Below are positions 17,483-26,117 of a DNA stretch of 64,000 nucleotides, one piece after another. The stretch spans positions 1-64,000 of the forward strand of contig JBGCDD010000035.1 in NCBI GenBank assembly GCA_045105075.1, in the 5' to 3' direction. Below the pieces are notes generated by a model. That model saw only the letters and a list, made by a program, of their open reading frames with translations. It searched no databases and was not told the origin of the DNA. Source of the stretch: JBGCDD01 sp045105075. Lineage in GTDB: Bacteria; Pseudomonadota; Alphaproteobacteria; Rhodobacterales; Rhodobacteraceae. The position numbers and the translations under genes are program-made. Numbering within the stretch: position 1 is the stretch's first letter; every line of letters begins with the position of its first letter.

Positions 17483-19635
17483 TGGGACCGGTGCGCATAT
17501 GGGGTGCGGGCGTTGTTGGCGCGGTCGCCCTGCACGGTGCTGCGTTTTGGACCCTACTGGCCGTGCTCGAGCCCGAGCCCGTGGTCGATCAGCCCACGCC
17601 AAAAACCGAATTTCAAGTCGAAGCCTTCGAGCTGGACCGCACCGCCGCACGCGAGGCCGAGCCCACGCAAGACAGCGCCGAAGCCCGCGCGCCGGATGGC
17701 ACACCGCTTGATCCCGGGGCGATTCCGCGCAGCCGCGCCAACGCACTGGCCGCGCCTGCGCAAGTGCTGCCAGCGGCCGAGGCCAGGGCCGAAGCAGTTG
17801 TGACAGCACTTGACCAAGCGCAAAACCTCGACGCTGCGCCCGCCGCCCCCGAAACCATGCAAGCCGCCGCCTTTCCCAGCGACACGATACCCGACAGCCC
17901 AGCGCAACCCGAAACGCTTGGCGCACAAATCCCGGCGGACACCGCGCTTGCCGCAACCCAACCCCGCGCCGAAGCGGTTTTGGCCGAACCGGGCGAAGCG
18001 CAGGACTTGCAGGCAAGACCGCCAACACCAGCAGCACTTGCGCCCGTCACCACTGCAGCAACACCTGTGAACGTTGCCGTGCAAACACCCGAAGCGTTGG
18101 CTCTGGCTGTCACCCCGTCAGACCAACTTGCAACGGCCGACCTGAACGCGGCCCCTTTGGAGGCGCAAGCCGGGCAATCAGCACCGCTTGCCGCTTTTGC
18201 CCCAGATCCGCAAAACGTGGCTGCGCTGGACAATGCCGGTGCGTCGTTGGCAACCGCGCAAGCCGAGGTCACGCCAACCGCGTCACTTGCCCTGCCTGAC
18301 ACTGCCGTGAACGGGGCAATCCCCGTCGGCGAGAGCGTCGCGCAGGCGCAATTGGCCAGTCTGAAAACAGCGCCAAGCCCACCAGTGATTGCGCCTCTGG
18401 AGGCCACGGCGCCACCCACGCCGCGTCTTGCGCCAACGCGCGCGCCGCCGACGGTGCAATTGGCTTCGGTCACCGGCGTCGCGGCCAGCTTGGTCCAAGC
18501 CACGCCCGCCACCGCGCAGCTAGCGCAACAGTTCCTTGTGGCCGCTCCGGTTGCATCGCAAGTGCCCGCACCGGAACCAGCCCGCGCAGCACCCGCCACC
18601 ACCACGACAGCAGCGGTGATTGCGCCTGTCTCCAACAGTGTGGCTTTGGCGATCCCGGCCAGCCTGCCCGCCCCGGCGCGCGCCCCGGCGACACCAGACC
18701 TGCCGCCCGCGCGACCCAATGCGGCCCAGCTTGCCGCTGCGGCCCCGTCCAGCCAGCCCGCGCCTGCGCAAACCCCGGATGCCCCCCAAGCCACGCAAGC
18801 GCAACCCGCCGCACAACGGCTGAAGGCCGCCCTGGCCTTTTCAGGGGCCGAAGGCGAGGTCGATCCGGTTTCTGTTGCCGCGTTCCAAAGCTTCATGCAG
18901 CCCGGCGATGTCACGGCCGCCGGTGACCCTTTGCGCGACGGAGTGTCAGCGTTGTTGGCGCAAGTGCCATGTGCCCGGCTTCAGGTGAATTTTGACCCCG
19001 ACACCGCGCGTTTGAGGGTCAATGGACACATTCCGCAAGACGATCTTCGGGCACCGGTTTTGGCGGCCTTGCAACGCCAGATGGGCGACAGCATCACCGT
19101 CTCTGACAACATTCTGATCCTGCCACGCCCCCAATGCGGTGCGCTCAGCGGGATCAATGCGGTGGGCTTGCCGCAATCCACCGATCGGTTCAACAACCCG
19201 CAGGTGATTGGATCTGACACCCATGTAAAAGTCGAACGCTTTGTCAAAGATCAACTGCTGAGCTTTGATCTGACCGCGCCCGATTACGATGCGTTTGTTT
19301 ACGTTGATTACTTTGATGCCGATGGCAACGTGCTGCACCTGTCGCCCAACGATCAAGTTGCGTTGCGCCTGGCCCCGGCGCAATCAGTGTTCCGCATTGG
19401 CATTCGCGACGTTTCCGAGCAAGGGCTGCAATTGCGCATTGGCCCGCCGTACGGGCAGGAAATCGCAGTGGCTTTTGCAGCTTCTGTGCCGCTTTATGAC
19501 GGGCTGCGTCCGATCATCGAGCCCGCCGGACCCTATCTGGAATGGCTCAAGGGCCGCGTTGACGAGCTGCGCGACGTGACGCCGGATTTCAAAGGCGAAT
19601 GGATCTATTTCTTTATTTCAACGTCGGAAAGTTAG
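17479..19635 (+). CDS. Large TonB-like protein with DUF4384-like C-terminal domain
   Basis: A 718-residue protein with one N-terminal membrane helix (about residues 4-29), a long Ala/Pro/Glu-rich periplasmic stalk (about 50-450) and a folded C-terminus. Residues ~450-560 have two cysteines that may pair. The last ~150 residues contain the pattern FVYVDYFDADGNVLHLSPND, which matches DUF4384, a domain found at the C-terminus of T6SS-linked kinases (PpkA type) and other envelope proteins. TonB/TolA proteins share the anchor-stalk-head layout but have a different head. Coupled to the ExbD-like gene by a four-base overlap. The role inferred is energy transfer from the proton motor to an outer-membrane or T6SS component. 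Confidence 0.8.
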   Translation: MMGPVRIWGAGVVGAVALHGAAFWTLLAVLEPEPVVDQPTPKTEFQVEAFELDRTAAREAEPTQDSAEARAPDGTPLDPGAIPRSRANALAAPAQVLPAAEARAEAVVTALDQAQNLDAAPAAPETMQAAAFPSDTIPDSPAQPETLGAQIPADTALAATQPRAEAVLAEPGEAQDLQARPPTPAALAPVTTAATPVNVAVQTPEALALAVTPSDQLATADLNAAPLEAQAGQSAPLAAFAPDPQNVAALDNAGASLATAQAEVTPTASLALPDTAVNGAIPVGESVAQAQLASLKTAPSPPVIAPLEATAPPTPRLAPTRAPPTVQLASVTGVAASLVQATPATAQLAQQFLVAAPVASQVPAPEPARAAPATTTTAAVIAPVSNSVALAIPASLPAPARAPATPDLPPARPNAAQLAAAAPSSQPAPAQTPDAPQATQAQPAAQRLKAALAFSGAEGEVDPVSVAAFQSFMQPGDVTAAGDPLRDGVSALLAQVPCARLQVNFDPDTARLRVNGHIPQDDLRAPVLAALQRQMGDSITVSDNILILPRPQCGALSGINAVGLPQSTDRFNNPQVIGSDTHVKVERFVKDQLLSFDLTAPDYDAFVYVDYFDADGNVLHLSPNDQVALRLAPAQSVFRIGIRDVSEQGLQLRIGPPYGQEIAVAFAASVPLYDGLRPIIEPAGPYLEWLKGRVDELRDVTPDFKGEWIYFFISTSES

Positions 19636-19654
19636 ACCTGATCGGGCAAGCGTT

Positions 19655-20671
19655 TCAGCCCCGGGGCAGGTTTTCCGCAACGTAGATATGGGCGCTGCAC
19701 AGGATGTGACCGTTCATGTTTTCGGTCATGGCGGCGTCAAACGCAAGGCGGCCAACTTCCCGGGAATCCTGCGCCACCACCACATTGAACACTCCCGATT
19801 GCAACGCAGCGCGACTGACTTGCGTCACTTCATGGCCAATCACAACGGATGCCGCGCTGACCTGTTCCTCTAAGGCACTGACCAAATGCGGCTGTCCGCC
19901 GCCGCACAGATAAACACCCTTCAGGTCGGGATATTGCGCAAACACTGTCTGAATGATCTCGCGTGTGGTGTCGGGGCATGTGCCATAGGGCTTGGTGCTG
20001 ATCACGGTCAGATCCGCGCGCCGCGTACCCAGCGCCTGTTGAAAACCAGATTGGCGATCCAACAGATGGCGAAACTGGTAGTGGCCCAACAAAACCGCCA
20101 CGTGGCCTTCACCGGGATCCATCATTTCACACATCAGGCGGCCTGCGGTCTGTCCGGCCATGAAGTTGTCCTGGCCCACAAAAGCCGCCCGTTTTGAGCC
20201 GGGAACGTCAGATACAAGTGTCACCACGCGCACACCGCGATCTTGCAACATATCAATGGCCGCCTGTACGTCGGGGTTGTCCACCCCCACCGTGATCACC
20301 GAAGTGACCTCCTTTGGCACTTGGCGCAACCGGCGCACAACAGTTTCCGGCGCATAGGGGTCAAAGCCCACAATTGAGACTGTCAGGCCTTTGTGATCAA
20401 GCCGATTGAACGCGTTATCAATGCCTTGCCGAATCTCGCGGAAAAACGGGTTGGTGCCTTCTGACAGCAAAACCTGAATGTTGTGGCGTCGACTTGACAG
20501 CAACCCGCTCAGCGCGTCGGGGGCGTAACCCAGTTCCTGCAGTGCCTTTTGGATGCGCTCGGTGGTGTCTTTGCGCACGCCGGACCGGGCATGAATAACG
20601 CGGTCGATGGTGGAACGCGACAAGCCCGTCAATTCCATGACATCCTGCATGCTTACGCGATCTTTCATCAT
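19655..20671 (-). CDS. LacI-family transcriptional regulator
   Basis: A 338-residue regulator. The N-terminal helix-turn-helix is MQDVMELTGLSRSTIDRVIHARSGVRKDTTERI (in pieces), the LacI hinge follows, and the rest is a periplasmic-binding-protein-like sensor of the sugar-binding type 4 class. The HTH recognition helix is SRSTIDRV. Tandem ATGs at 20671 and 20668 are possible starts. No sugar transporter or catabolic gene is adjacent: the TonB-like gene converges on it with a 19-base gap, and a DUF1330-like gene diverges. The ligand is unknown. Confidence 0.92.
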   Translation of the reverse strand: MMKDRVSMQDVMELTGLSRSTIDRVIHARSGVRKDTTERIQKALQELGYAPDALSGLLSSRRHNIQVLLSEGTNPFFREIRQGIDNAFNRLDHKGLTVSIVGFDPYAPETVVRRLRQVPKEVTSVITVGVDNPDVQAAIDMLQDRGVRVVTLVSDVPGSKRAAFVGQDNFMAGQTAGRLMCEMMDPGEGHVAVLLGHYQFRHLLDRQSGFQQALGTRRADLTVISTKPYGTCPDTTREIIQTVFAQYPDLKGVYLCGGGQPHLVSALEEQVSAASVVIGHEVTQVSRAALQSGVFNVVVAQDSREVGRLAFDAAMTENMNGHILCSAHIYVAENLPRG

Positions 20672-20988
20672 CTCACGTCACCTGGTCGACTTGTTCACAA
20701 CACGCGCAGAGTTTGCCATTTCGAAAAAGATATCAAGTGACATTATCCGCTCGCTTTCCCGAGACACTTTAAGTTAGAGGCGTCATGAAAATGGGACAAT
20801 ACGAAAATATCAATTGACACAATTTATTCATCAACTTGCTACGAATTACTCATTTTGACTTGCAAGTAGCTAAGCTGAGACTAAAATAAAAGCATCGGGG
20901 TGATTTGGGCACCCTGATGCGCGAACACCGCAAGTCGAAACCTGCGATCAACGTTGGTGCCCCCAAAGAAGTGCATAGGGGACGGATT
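20672..20988. other. Divergent intergenic region between the LacI regulator and DUF1330-like gene
   Basis: 317 bases without a gene. The stretch 20800-20890 is AT-rich compared with its surroundings. On the plus strand, TTGACA at 20814-20819 is followed 17 bases later by TGCTAC, a weak promoter pair for the DUF1330-like gene. Copies of ACTTGC with a GCAAGT palindrome lie near 20837-20868 and could be operator half-sites. Nothing else is recognisable. Confidence 0.4.
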
Positions 20989-21318
20989 ATGTCAGTCACG
21001 GTTGTCGCGATGGTCAGCATTAATGACGATGAGCCGCGCGCTTTGGCAGAGTATTTCCAGGTCACCGGTCCGTTGTTGCGCGACGCTGGCGCCAAGATCG
21101 TCAAGCGGTTTCATTTGCAGGAAGTGGTGGTTGGGCAGACAGCGCCGAAGTCCGTTATCATCGTTGAATACCCTAGCACCGAGGCCGTATCGAAAGTGTT
21201 TCACAGCGATGCCTATCGTCAGATCGAAGCTGTGCGTGACCGCGCGTTTTCGCAATACAGCGTCACCGTTGTTTCCGATGAGGAAAGCATGGCCGAGCCG
21301 CTGGCTTTGGTGGATTAA
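20989..21318 (+). CDS. DUF1330-like small protein
   Basis: A 109-residue protein, ferredoxin-like fold expected. The pattern (VAMVSINDDEPRALAEYFQ ... VIIVEYPSTEAVSKVFHSDAYRQIEAVRDRAF) fits the DUF1330 dimeric alpha/beta barrel family, whose function is not established. The ATG at 20989 has an AGGGGACGG ribosome site; a longer in-frame reading to 20905 lacks one. It is divergent from the LacI regulator and may be its target. Confidence 0.8.
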   Translation: MSVTVVAMVSINDDEPRALAEYFQVTGPLLRDAGAKIVKRFHLQEVVVGQTAPKSVIIVEYPSTEAVSKVFHSDAYRQIEAVRDRAFSQYSVTVVSDEESMAEPLALVD

Positions 21319-21339
21319 GACCTCCCAGAAGGCCGAAAA

Positions 21340-21363
21340 CCGCGCCCAACGGGTCAGGCGCGG
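21340..21363. terminator. GC-rich inverted repeat between convergent genes
   Basis: Perfect 7-base arms CCGCGCC/GGCGCGG with a 10-base loop sit between the stop of the DUF1330-like gene (21318) and the stop of the RTX protease (21379). No U-tract is evident on either strand, so termination is only suggested by position. Confidence 0.35.
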
Positions 21364-21378
21364 GTCGTTGCGAAAGTT

Positions 21379-24300
21379 TTAGACAAAAACAAAGTTCGCC
21401 GCGCTCAGATCAGAGGCATCAAGCATGTCGTCCAGATCGCGCAGGATGATCCGCTCGGAGCCGTAATCAATGCGCACATGCCCTGCGGTGTTGTTGAGAA
21501 TGCTCAGATCACCAAAGGTCACGCCGCTCAATTCGATCACATCAAGGCCCAGCTCAAAGTCCATGATCCGGTCGGTCAGGGTATCCTCAACAAAGCGGAA
21601 CGTGTCGGCTCCGGCCTGTCCGTAAAAACGGTCGGTGCCATCTCCGTCAACCAGCGTGTCATTGCCCGCACCCCCAAACATCCGATCATTGCCTGCATCA
21701 CCGGCCAGAAAATCATCGCCGCCATTGCCGCGCAAACGATCCTGTCCATCCCCGCCCGAGATCAGATCATCGCCGCCGCGCCCGCCGATATTGTCGCGAC
21801 CCTCCAACCCGCGCAGCAGATTGGCGCCGCTGTTGCCCTGGATCAGGTCATCAAAATCGGTGCCGTAGAGGTTTTCGAAGTTGATCATGCCCTCGATTGC
21901 GCCATTCGCGTCACGGGCAAAGCCGCCACCCAGATCATAAAGCGTGCCGTTGGGTGAATCGACGCCGTCAAGCGCGCTCCAGTCGATCAGATCAATCCCG
22001 TCACCGCCATCGTAGCTGTCGGTTTCGACCCGCGTTGTGACCCGTAAAATGTCGTTGCCATCGCCCAGCTCAATCGCGTTGATGCCATTGCCCTCCAGAA
22101 CGATGTCGCGCTGGTTGGTGCCGACAAAATTCTCAAACCCGACCATGGTTTCGGTGTTGCCAAGATAGCTGGCGGTGCCGCCGGACAAATCATAGATGCC
22201 GTTGATCTGACCCGAGCCGGACCAGTCGATGGTATCGTTGCCGAACCCACCGGCAAAACTGTCGACACCGATGACGGTTGTGACCATGACCGTGTCGTCA
22301 CCGCCACGGGTGTTGATGTTATTGGCGCCGTTGCCCTCGATCACCGTATCGCCAAAGTTGGTGCCAATGAAATTCTCAAACCCCTCCATGACTTCTTCGC
22401 TGGCGCCGTAACTCGCACGCCCGGTCTGAAAGTTATAGGTGCCCGCCGATTGCTGTGACGTGGACCAGTCGATGGTGTCGACACCAAATCCGCCCCGGAA
22501 CGCATCAACGCCGATGGTGGTGGTCACCTGCACGGTGTCATTGCCGCTGCCGGTTTCAATCACATTGGCGCCGTTGCCTTCGATCACCGTATCCGCATTG
22601 CTGGTGCCAACGAAATTCTCGAACCCTTCCATGACCTCTTGGTCGCCATTGGCCAGCGCCCGCCCGGTGACAAAATTGTAGGTGCCACCCGTTTGCGACG
22701 AACCGGACCAGTCAATCGTGTCATTGCCAAAGCCGCCACGAAAACTGTCAACGCCGATCACCGTGGTCACCCGCACCGTATCATCGCCGCCGCGCGCATC
22801 GATCACATTGGGCCCGTTGCCCTCGATGATGGTGTCGCGGTTGTTGGTGCCGATCAGGTTCTCAAACCCGGTCATCGCTTCTGTTCCGATCCCTGCAGTG
22901 GCCTGCCCGGTCACCAGATCATAGGTGCCCCCGATCTGCGACGAGCCGGACCAGTCGATGGTGTCGTTGCCAAAGCCGCCGGCAAAACTGTCGGCGCCGA
23001 TCACAGTGGTCACGATCACACGGTCATCGCCGCCCAACGCGTTAATGATGTTCGGCGCGCCGTTTTCGATGATGACATCGTCCTGATTGGTGCCGATGAT
23101 GTTCTCGAAATCCTCCATCGCCTCGCTGGCACTGCCGCGTGTGGCGGTACCGGCGGCCAGATCAAACACGATCCCATCCTGCCCCACGGCCGACCAATCA
23201 ATGGTATCGCGCCCAGCGCCACCGCGATAGGTGTCTGCCCCCACGCCCGAATTGATGATGAACGTGTCGTCGCCATCATGGCCGTCCAACACATTCACCC
23301 GCGCGTTTTCGATGATCGTGTCGCCATAGGCAGTGCCGGTCAGGTTTTCGAACCCCACCATGACTTCGACGTTGCCGTTGGCATCGCGCGCCTCGCCGTT
23401 GACCAAATCAAAAGTCGCCGAGGTTTCACCGCTGTTCGTCCACCAGATATGGTCGGTGCCGCTGCCGCCGAAAAACGCGTCCGACCCGATGGCCGAATAG
23501 ACCTGCATCCAATCATTGCCTTGCTGGCCATAATACCGATCAACACCGCCGGCATCGGTGTCGCGGATAATGTCATTGCCGCGCCCGCCGTGGATGTCAT
23601 TGCCCCCCGCGCCGTCAAACAGAATGTCGCCGCCGTCCCCGGCATAGATGTCGCGAATGCTCGACATGGTCACCGCGACCCCATCGATGATGCCCGAGCC
23701 GAGTTGCAGATTGATGATCGAGGCCGCATCAACTGCCGAGGTGTTGATGGTATCGCTGCCCGGCCCACCGACAATATTGGTCGAATGGCTGGCGCCTGCG
23801 GCATAATCCGAAAACTCGTTGGTGAAGATAAATGTGTCGTTCTGGCTGGAATTGGCGCCATAGGTCCACAAATCGATATCGTTGATCACAATCGGCGAGA
23901 TCACCGCATTGTCATCATCGCGGATCTGCACGCGCCAGGTGCCCTGGCTGTCTTCGCCTTTGAACGCGGTCGAGCCAAACCGCCAATAGCCCGAGTAATT
24001 TTCGCTGTCGCCCGTATCAGCGATCAATTGCACGCGGGTGCCACTGGGCGAGGTCAGATAGATCTCAAGATCCGCCAGATCCGCGACAGAGACGAAATTG
24101 ACCCCAAGCGTGATGTTTTCCACGTTAATGCCGCTGGCGAATGTCAGAGAGTAGAAATTCGACCCGCCACTTGTGGACCCTTCGGCAATGGTGACTTCGC
24201 TGTCCAACCCATCAACCCGGGCAGGCGTGGCCTCATTGGCGCTGGTGCTTTGGTTTTGCCAGGTTTCGGCCAACCGCACGGCAGCCTTGGCATCGATCAA

Positions 24301-25389
24301 TCCAAACCCGTAATCGTTGGAGAAATGCAGACCGCCGCCATTCCAGTTGTCGGCGCCGTTGAAAAACCAGGTCGCGCCATTGGATTGCGTCGCCTGCTCT
24401 TCGCCGGTGGCTGCAGACCCCACATCACTGCCGATATGGCGCGACGAATAGGCGATGATATCCTGCACATCGCGCCAGCCCAGATTGGGATTGGCCTCGA
24501 GCATCAACGCCACCACGCCTGCCACTTGCGGCGCAGCCGCCGAGGTGCCGGTAAAGCCCGTATAGGCCCCCGGATTGCCCTGCACATAACCCGCATTGCC
24601 AACGATATCGGTGGTTTGAACGGAACTCCCCTCGCGACCATAAAACGCTGTGGTCAACAGGTTGGCGCCCGGGGACGAGCTTTTGTCTTCTGAATCGTTG
24701 GTGAGCTGGCTGTCAACTGGAGGCAACATGCCCTCATCGCTGACGCCGGCGACCACAATGGTGTGGCGCAGATTTTCCAGAGCTTCGCCGGTGGTTTCCT
24801 CGCGCAGGACCTGATTGGCGTCTTTGCGGCTGTTGCCGGCGGATTTCACCATGATCAGACCCAGGCCGTCGCGCCCGGTTTCGCCTGCGGTTTCAGCCGC
24901 GTCCACCAAACTGTCGCGGTCCCGGAACACCCCGGCGCCTTCACCATAACTCATTGAGATCACATCGTGATTGGCAGCGGTCGCGGCCTCAATCGCGGCC
25001 TCGACTTCATCGCGCGACCAGTCAGTTTTATAGCCTACCAGTGTCGCGCCAAAGGCAACCCCCACCGTTCCCTCACCGTCTTGCGACGCGCCAATGATAC
25101 CGGCAACCGGCGTGCCATGGGCACCGACGTAACTATCATCAAAGGGGTTTGAGTCCGGATTCGGAAAGGCGTTGGCATCGTTGTCTTCAAAATCCCAGTC
25201 CAGATCAGTGCGGTAATTGTCAAAATCCGGGTGAGTGAAATCAAAGCCCCGATCCAGCACTGCCACGCGCACGCCAGACCCATCATAATCGTCCCAGACA
25301 TCAACGACATTCAGGTCGTATTCATCCGGGTCTGTGTTGTTGAGATGCCACTGATTGATAAAGCGGGGGTCGTTGGGAAAGAATGCCAT
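21379..25389 (-). CDS. Secreted subtilisin-like protease with P domain and RTX/81-residue repeats
   Basis: A 1336-residue protein. The peptidase S8 domain occupies about 1-390 with the triad D46 (RVAVLDRG), H91 (GAHGTPVAG) and S283 (GTSAAAPQ), and the oxyanion N186 (SAGN). A proprotein-convertase P domain follows at about 405-515 (LEIYLTSPSGT, GTWRVQIRDDD). The middle is repeat-rich: haemolysin-type Ca-binding segments, six ~81-residue tandem units, then classical GGxGxD nonapeptides near the end. No N-terminal signal or propeptide is seen, and the hydrophobic end (SAANFVFV) suggests type I secretion; no type I exporter is in the window. AGGAGA lies eight bases before the ATG. It diverges from the 183-residue gene. 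Confidence 0.93.
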   Translation of the reverse strand: MAFFPNDPRFINQWHLNNTDPDEYDLNVVDVWDDYDGSGVRVAVLDRGFDFTHPDFDNYRTDLDWDFEDNDANAFPNPDSNPFDDSYVGAHGTPVAGIIGASQDGEGTVGVAFGATLVGYKTDWSRDEVEAAIEAATAANHDVISMSYGEGAGVFRDRDSLVDAAETAGETGRDGLGLIMVKSAGNSRKDANQVLREETTGEALENLRHTIVVAGVSDEGMLPPVDSQLTNDSEDKSSSPGANLLTTAFYGREGSSVQTTDIVGNAGYVQGNPGAYTGFTGTSAAAPQVAGVVALMLEANPNLGWRDVQDIIAYSSRHIGSDVGSAATGEEQATQSNGATWFFNGADNWNGGGLHFSNDYGFGLIDAKAAVRLAETWQNQSTSANEATPARVDGLDSEVTIAEGSTSGGSNFYSLTFASGINVENITLGVNFVSVADLADLEIYLTSPSGTRVQLIADTGDSENYSGYWRFGSTAFKGEDSQGTWRVQIRDDDNAVISPIVINDIDLWTYGANSSQNDTFIFTNEFSDYAAGASHSTNIVGGPGSDTINTSAVDAASIINLQLGSGIIDGVAVTMSSIRDIYAGDGGDILFDGAGGNDIHGGRGNDIIRDTDAGGVDRYYGQQGNDWMQVYSAIGSDAFFGGSGTDHIWWTNSGETSATFDLVNGEARDANGNVEVMVGFENLTGTAYGDTIIENARVNVLDGHDGDDTFIINSGVGADTYRGGAGRDTIDWSAVGQDGIVFDLAAGTATRGSASEAMEDFENIIGTNQDDVIIENGAPNIINALGGDDRVIVTTVIGADSFAGGFGNDTIDWSGSSQIGGTYDLVTGQATAGIGTEAMTGFENLIGTNNRDTIIEGNGPNVIDARGGDDTVRVTTVIGVDSFRGGFGNDTIDWSGSSQTGGTYNFVTGRALANGDQEVMEGFENFVGTSNADTVIEGNGANVIETGSGNDTVQVTTTIGVDAFRGGFGVDTIDWSTSQQSAGTYNFQTGRASYGASEEVMEGFENFIGTNFGDTVIEGNGANNINTRGGDDTVMVTTVIGVDSFAGGFGNDTIDWSGSGQINGIYDLSGGTASYLGNTETMVGFENFVGTNQRDIVLEGNGINAIELGDGNDILRVTTRVETDSYDGGDGIDLIDWSALDGVDSPNGTLYDLGGGFARDANGAIEGMINFENLYGTDFDDLIQGNSGANLLRGLEGRDNIGGRGGDDLISGGDGQDRLRGNGGDDFLAGDAGNDRMFGGAGNDTLVDGDGTDRFYGQAGADTFRFVEDTLTDRIMDFELGLDVIELSGVTFGDLSILNNTAGHVRIDYGSERIILRDLDDMLDASDLSAANFVFV
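21994..23454 (-). repeat. Six 81/82-residue (243-bp) tandem repeats in the protease
   Basis: Unit starts fall at 23454, 23208, 22965, 22722, 22479 and 22236, spaced exactly 243 bases after the first. Each unit carries DTIDWS, a (G)FENxxGT core, (D)T(V/I)IEGN and VTTxIGxDSF. The central three or four units are most alike, suggesting recent expansion. A seventh, degenerate unit starting at 21993 leads into classical RTX nonapeptides. Confidence 0.9.
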
Positions 25390-25565
25390 GGGAAAGTCTC
25401 CTGAATTTGAAAATGCGGCGCCGCGAAATGATGCGGTCGCGTTCAGGTTCGCAGGCTTGCGTCGGTGCCAGCGTCAGGAAACCGTCAGGCAAAGGTTCGC
25501 TCATGCTTAACAGCATCGTCAAAAGCCCCTAACCTGTCTGCATTCATCACCAGGAGATTTTACCA

Positions 25566-26117
25566 ATGGCCCCGCTGAACAACGTCTTTCACAACGACCC
25601 AATCACGTTGAATTCCCGCCGTGCGATGCGCGTTATCGGCAAGCTGATCGAAACCTGGAGCATGGACCCGACAAGCCGGCCGGCGTCGGCAAAAATGGAG
25701 GGAAATGGTCGGTTGATTGTCTTTTCTGCACATGATTTCAAAGAGTTGTTGGCGGCCCTGCCCGAAGAAGATCGGCTTGGACCACGTGATTTCAGCCTGC
25801 GCAGCGGGGACAAAGAGATCACCGAGGTCGAGCTGGTCTTGCGCGATCCCAACCGTCTGACCCTGCTGTTGCCCGAACCCGAAGCAATGGCTCATCATCA
25901 TCAGATGGCCAAGGATGGTGAAATGCCGGGTATCAAACTGGCGACGCTTTACCGCGATCTCGAACCCGGTTCACTGGACTCTGCACTGCCGCTCAACCAG
26001 GCCGGGCTGACCGAAACCGCGCCAGCGACCTATCAGGTGCATTATTCGGGCGAAAATCCGCTGGATGCGTTTTTGCGCCCCTATCTGGCCGCCTATTGTT
26101 GCACGCAATGCACCTGA
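25566..26117 (+). CDS. Unknown 183-residue protein with Cys/Thr-rich C-terminus
   Basis: I do not recognise the family. An AGGAG site nine bases before the ATG supports translation. The N-terminal two thirds look like a globular alpha/beta protein; a His cluster (MAHHHQM) lies near residue 110. The C-terminus ends YLAAYCCTQCT, which holds all three of its cysteines. The last 25 bases overlap, tail to tail, the end of the BTAD regulator. Neighbours are a divergent S8/RTX protease and a convergent regulator/YcaO-like pair. A modified-peptide precursor is one speculative reading; an ordinary cytosolic protein is the alternative. Confidence 0.72.
   Translation: MAPLNNVFHNDPITLNSRRAMRVIGKLIETWSMDPTSRPASAKMEGNGRLIVFSAHDFKELLAALPEEDRLGPRDFSLRSGDKEITEVELVLRDPNRLTLLLPEPEAMAHHHQMAKDGEMPGIKLATLYRDLEPGSLDSALPLNQAGLTETAPATYQVHYSGENPLDAFLRPYLAAYCCTQCT

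Noticed and set aside
17613..18914. A 433-residue minus-strand frame opposite the TonB-like gene
   Set aside because: The sense gene is Ala/Pro-rich and GC-rich, which keeps antisense frames open; the protein is Ala/Gly/Ser-rich with no recognisable domain.
19655..20671. LacI regulator as controller of a sugar operon
   Set aside because: No sugar transporter or catabolic gene flanks it, so no target can be named.
21994..23454. A repeat array resembling CRISPR at first sight
   Set aside because: The 243-bp units are in frame with a large protein, lack short identical repeats with unique spacers, and no cas genes are near.
22639..24693. A 684-residue plus-strand frame opposite the RTX protease
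   Set aside because: It is the antisense of a repeat-rich gene on the other strand; it has no ribosome site or family features and its composition mirrors the protease repeats.
24000..25389. A type I secretion exporter serving the RTX proteins
   Set aside because: No ABC exporter, membrane fusion protein or TolC-like gene is present anywhere in the window; the exporter must lie elsewhere.
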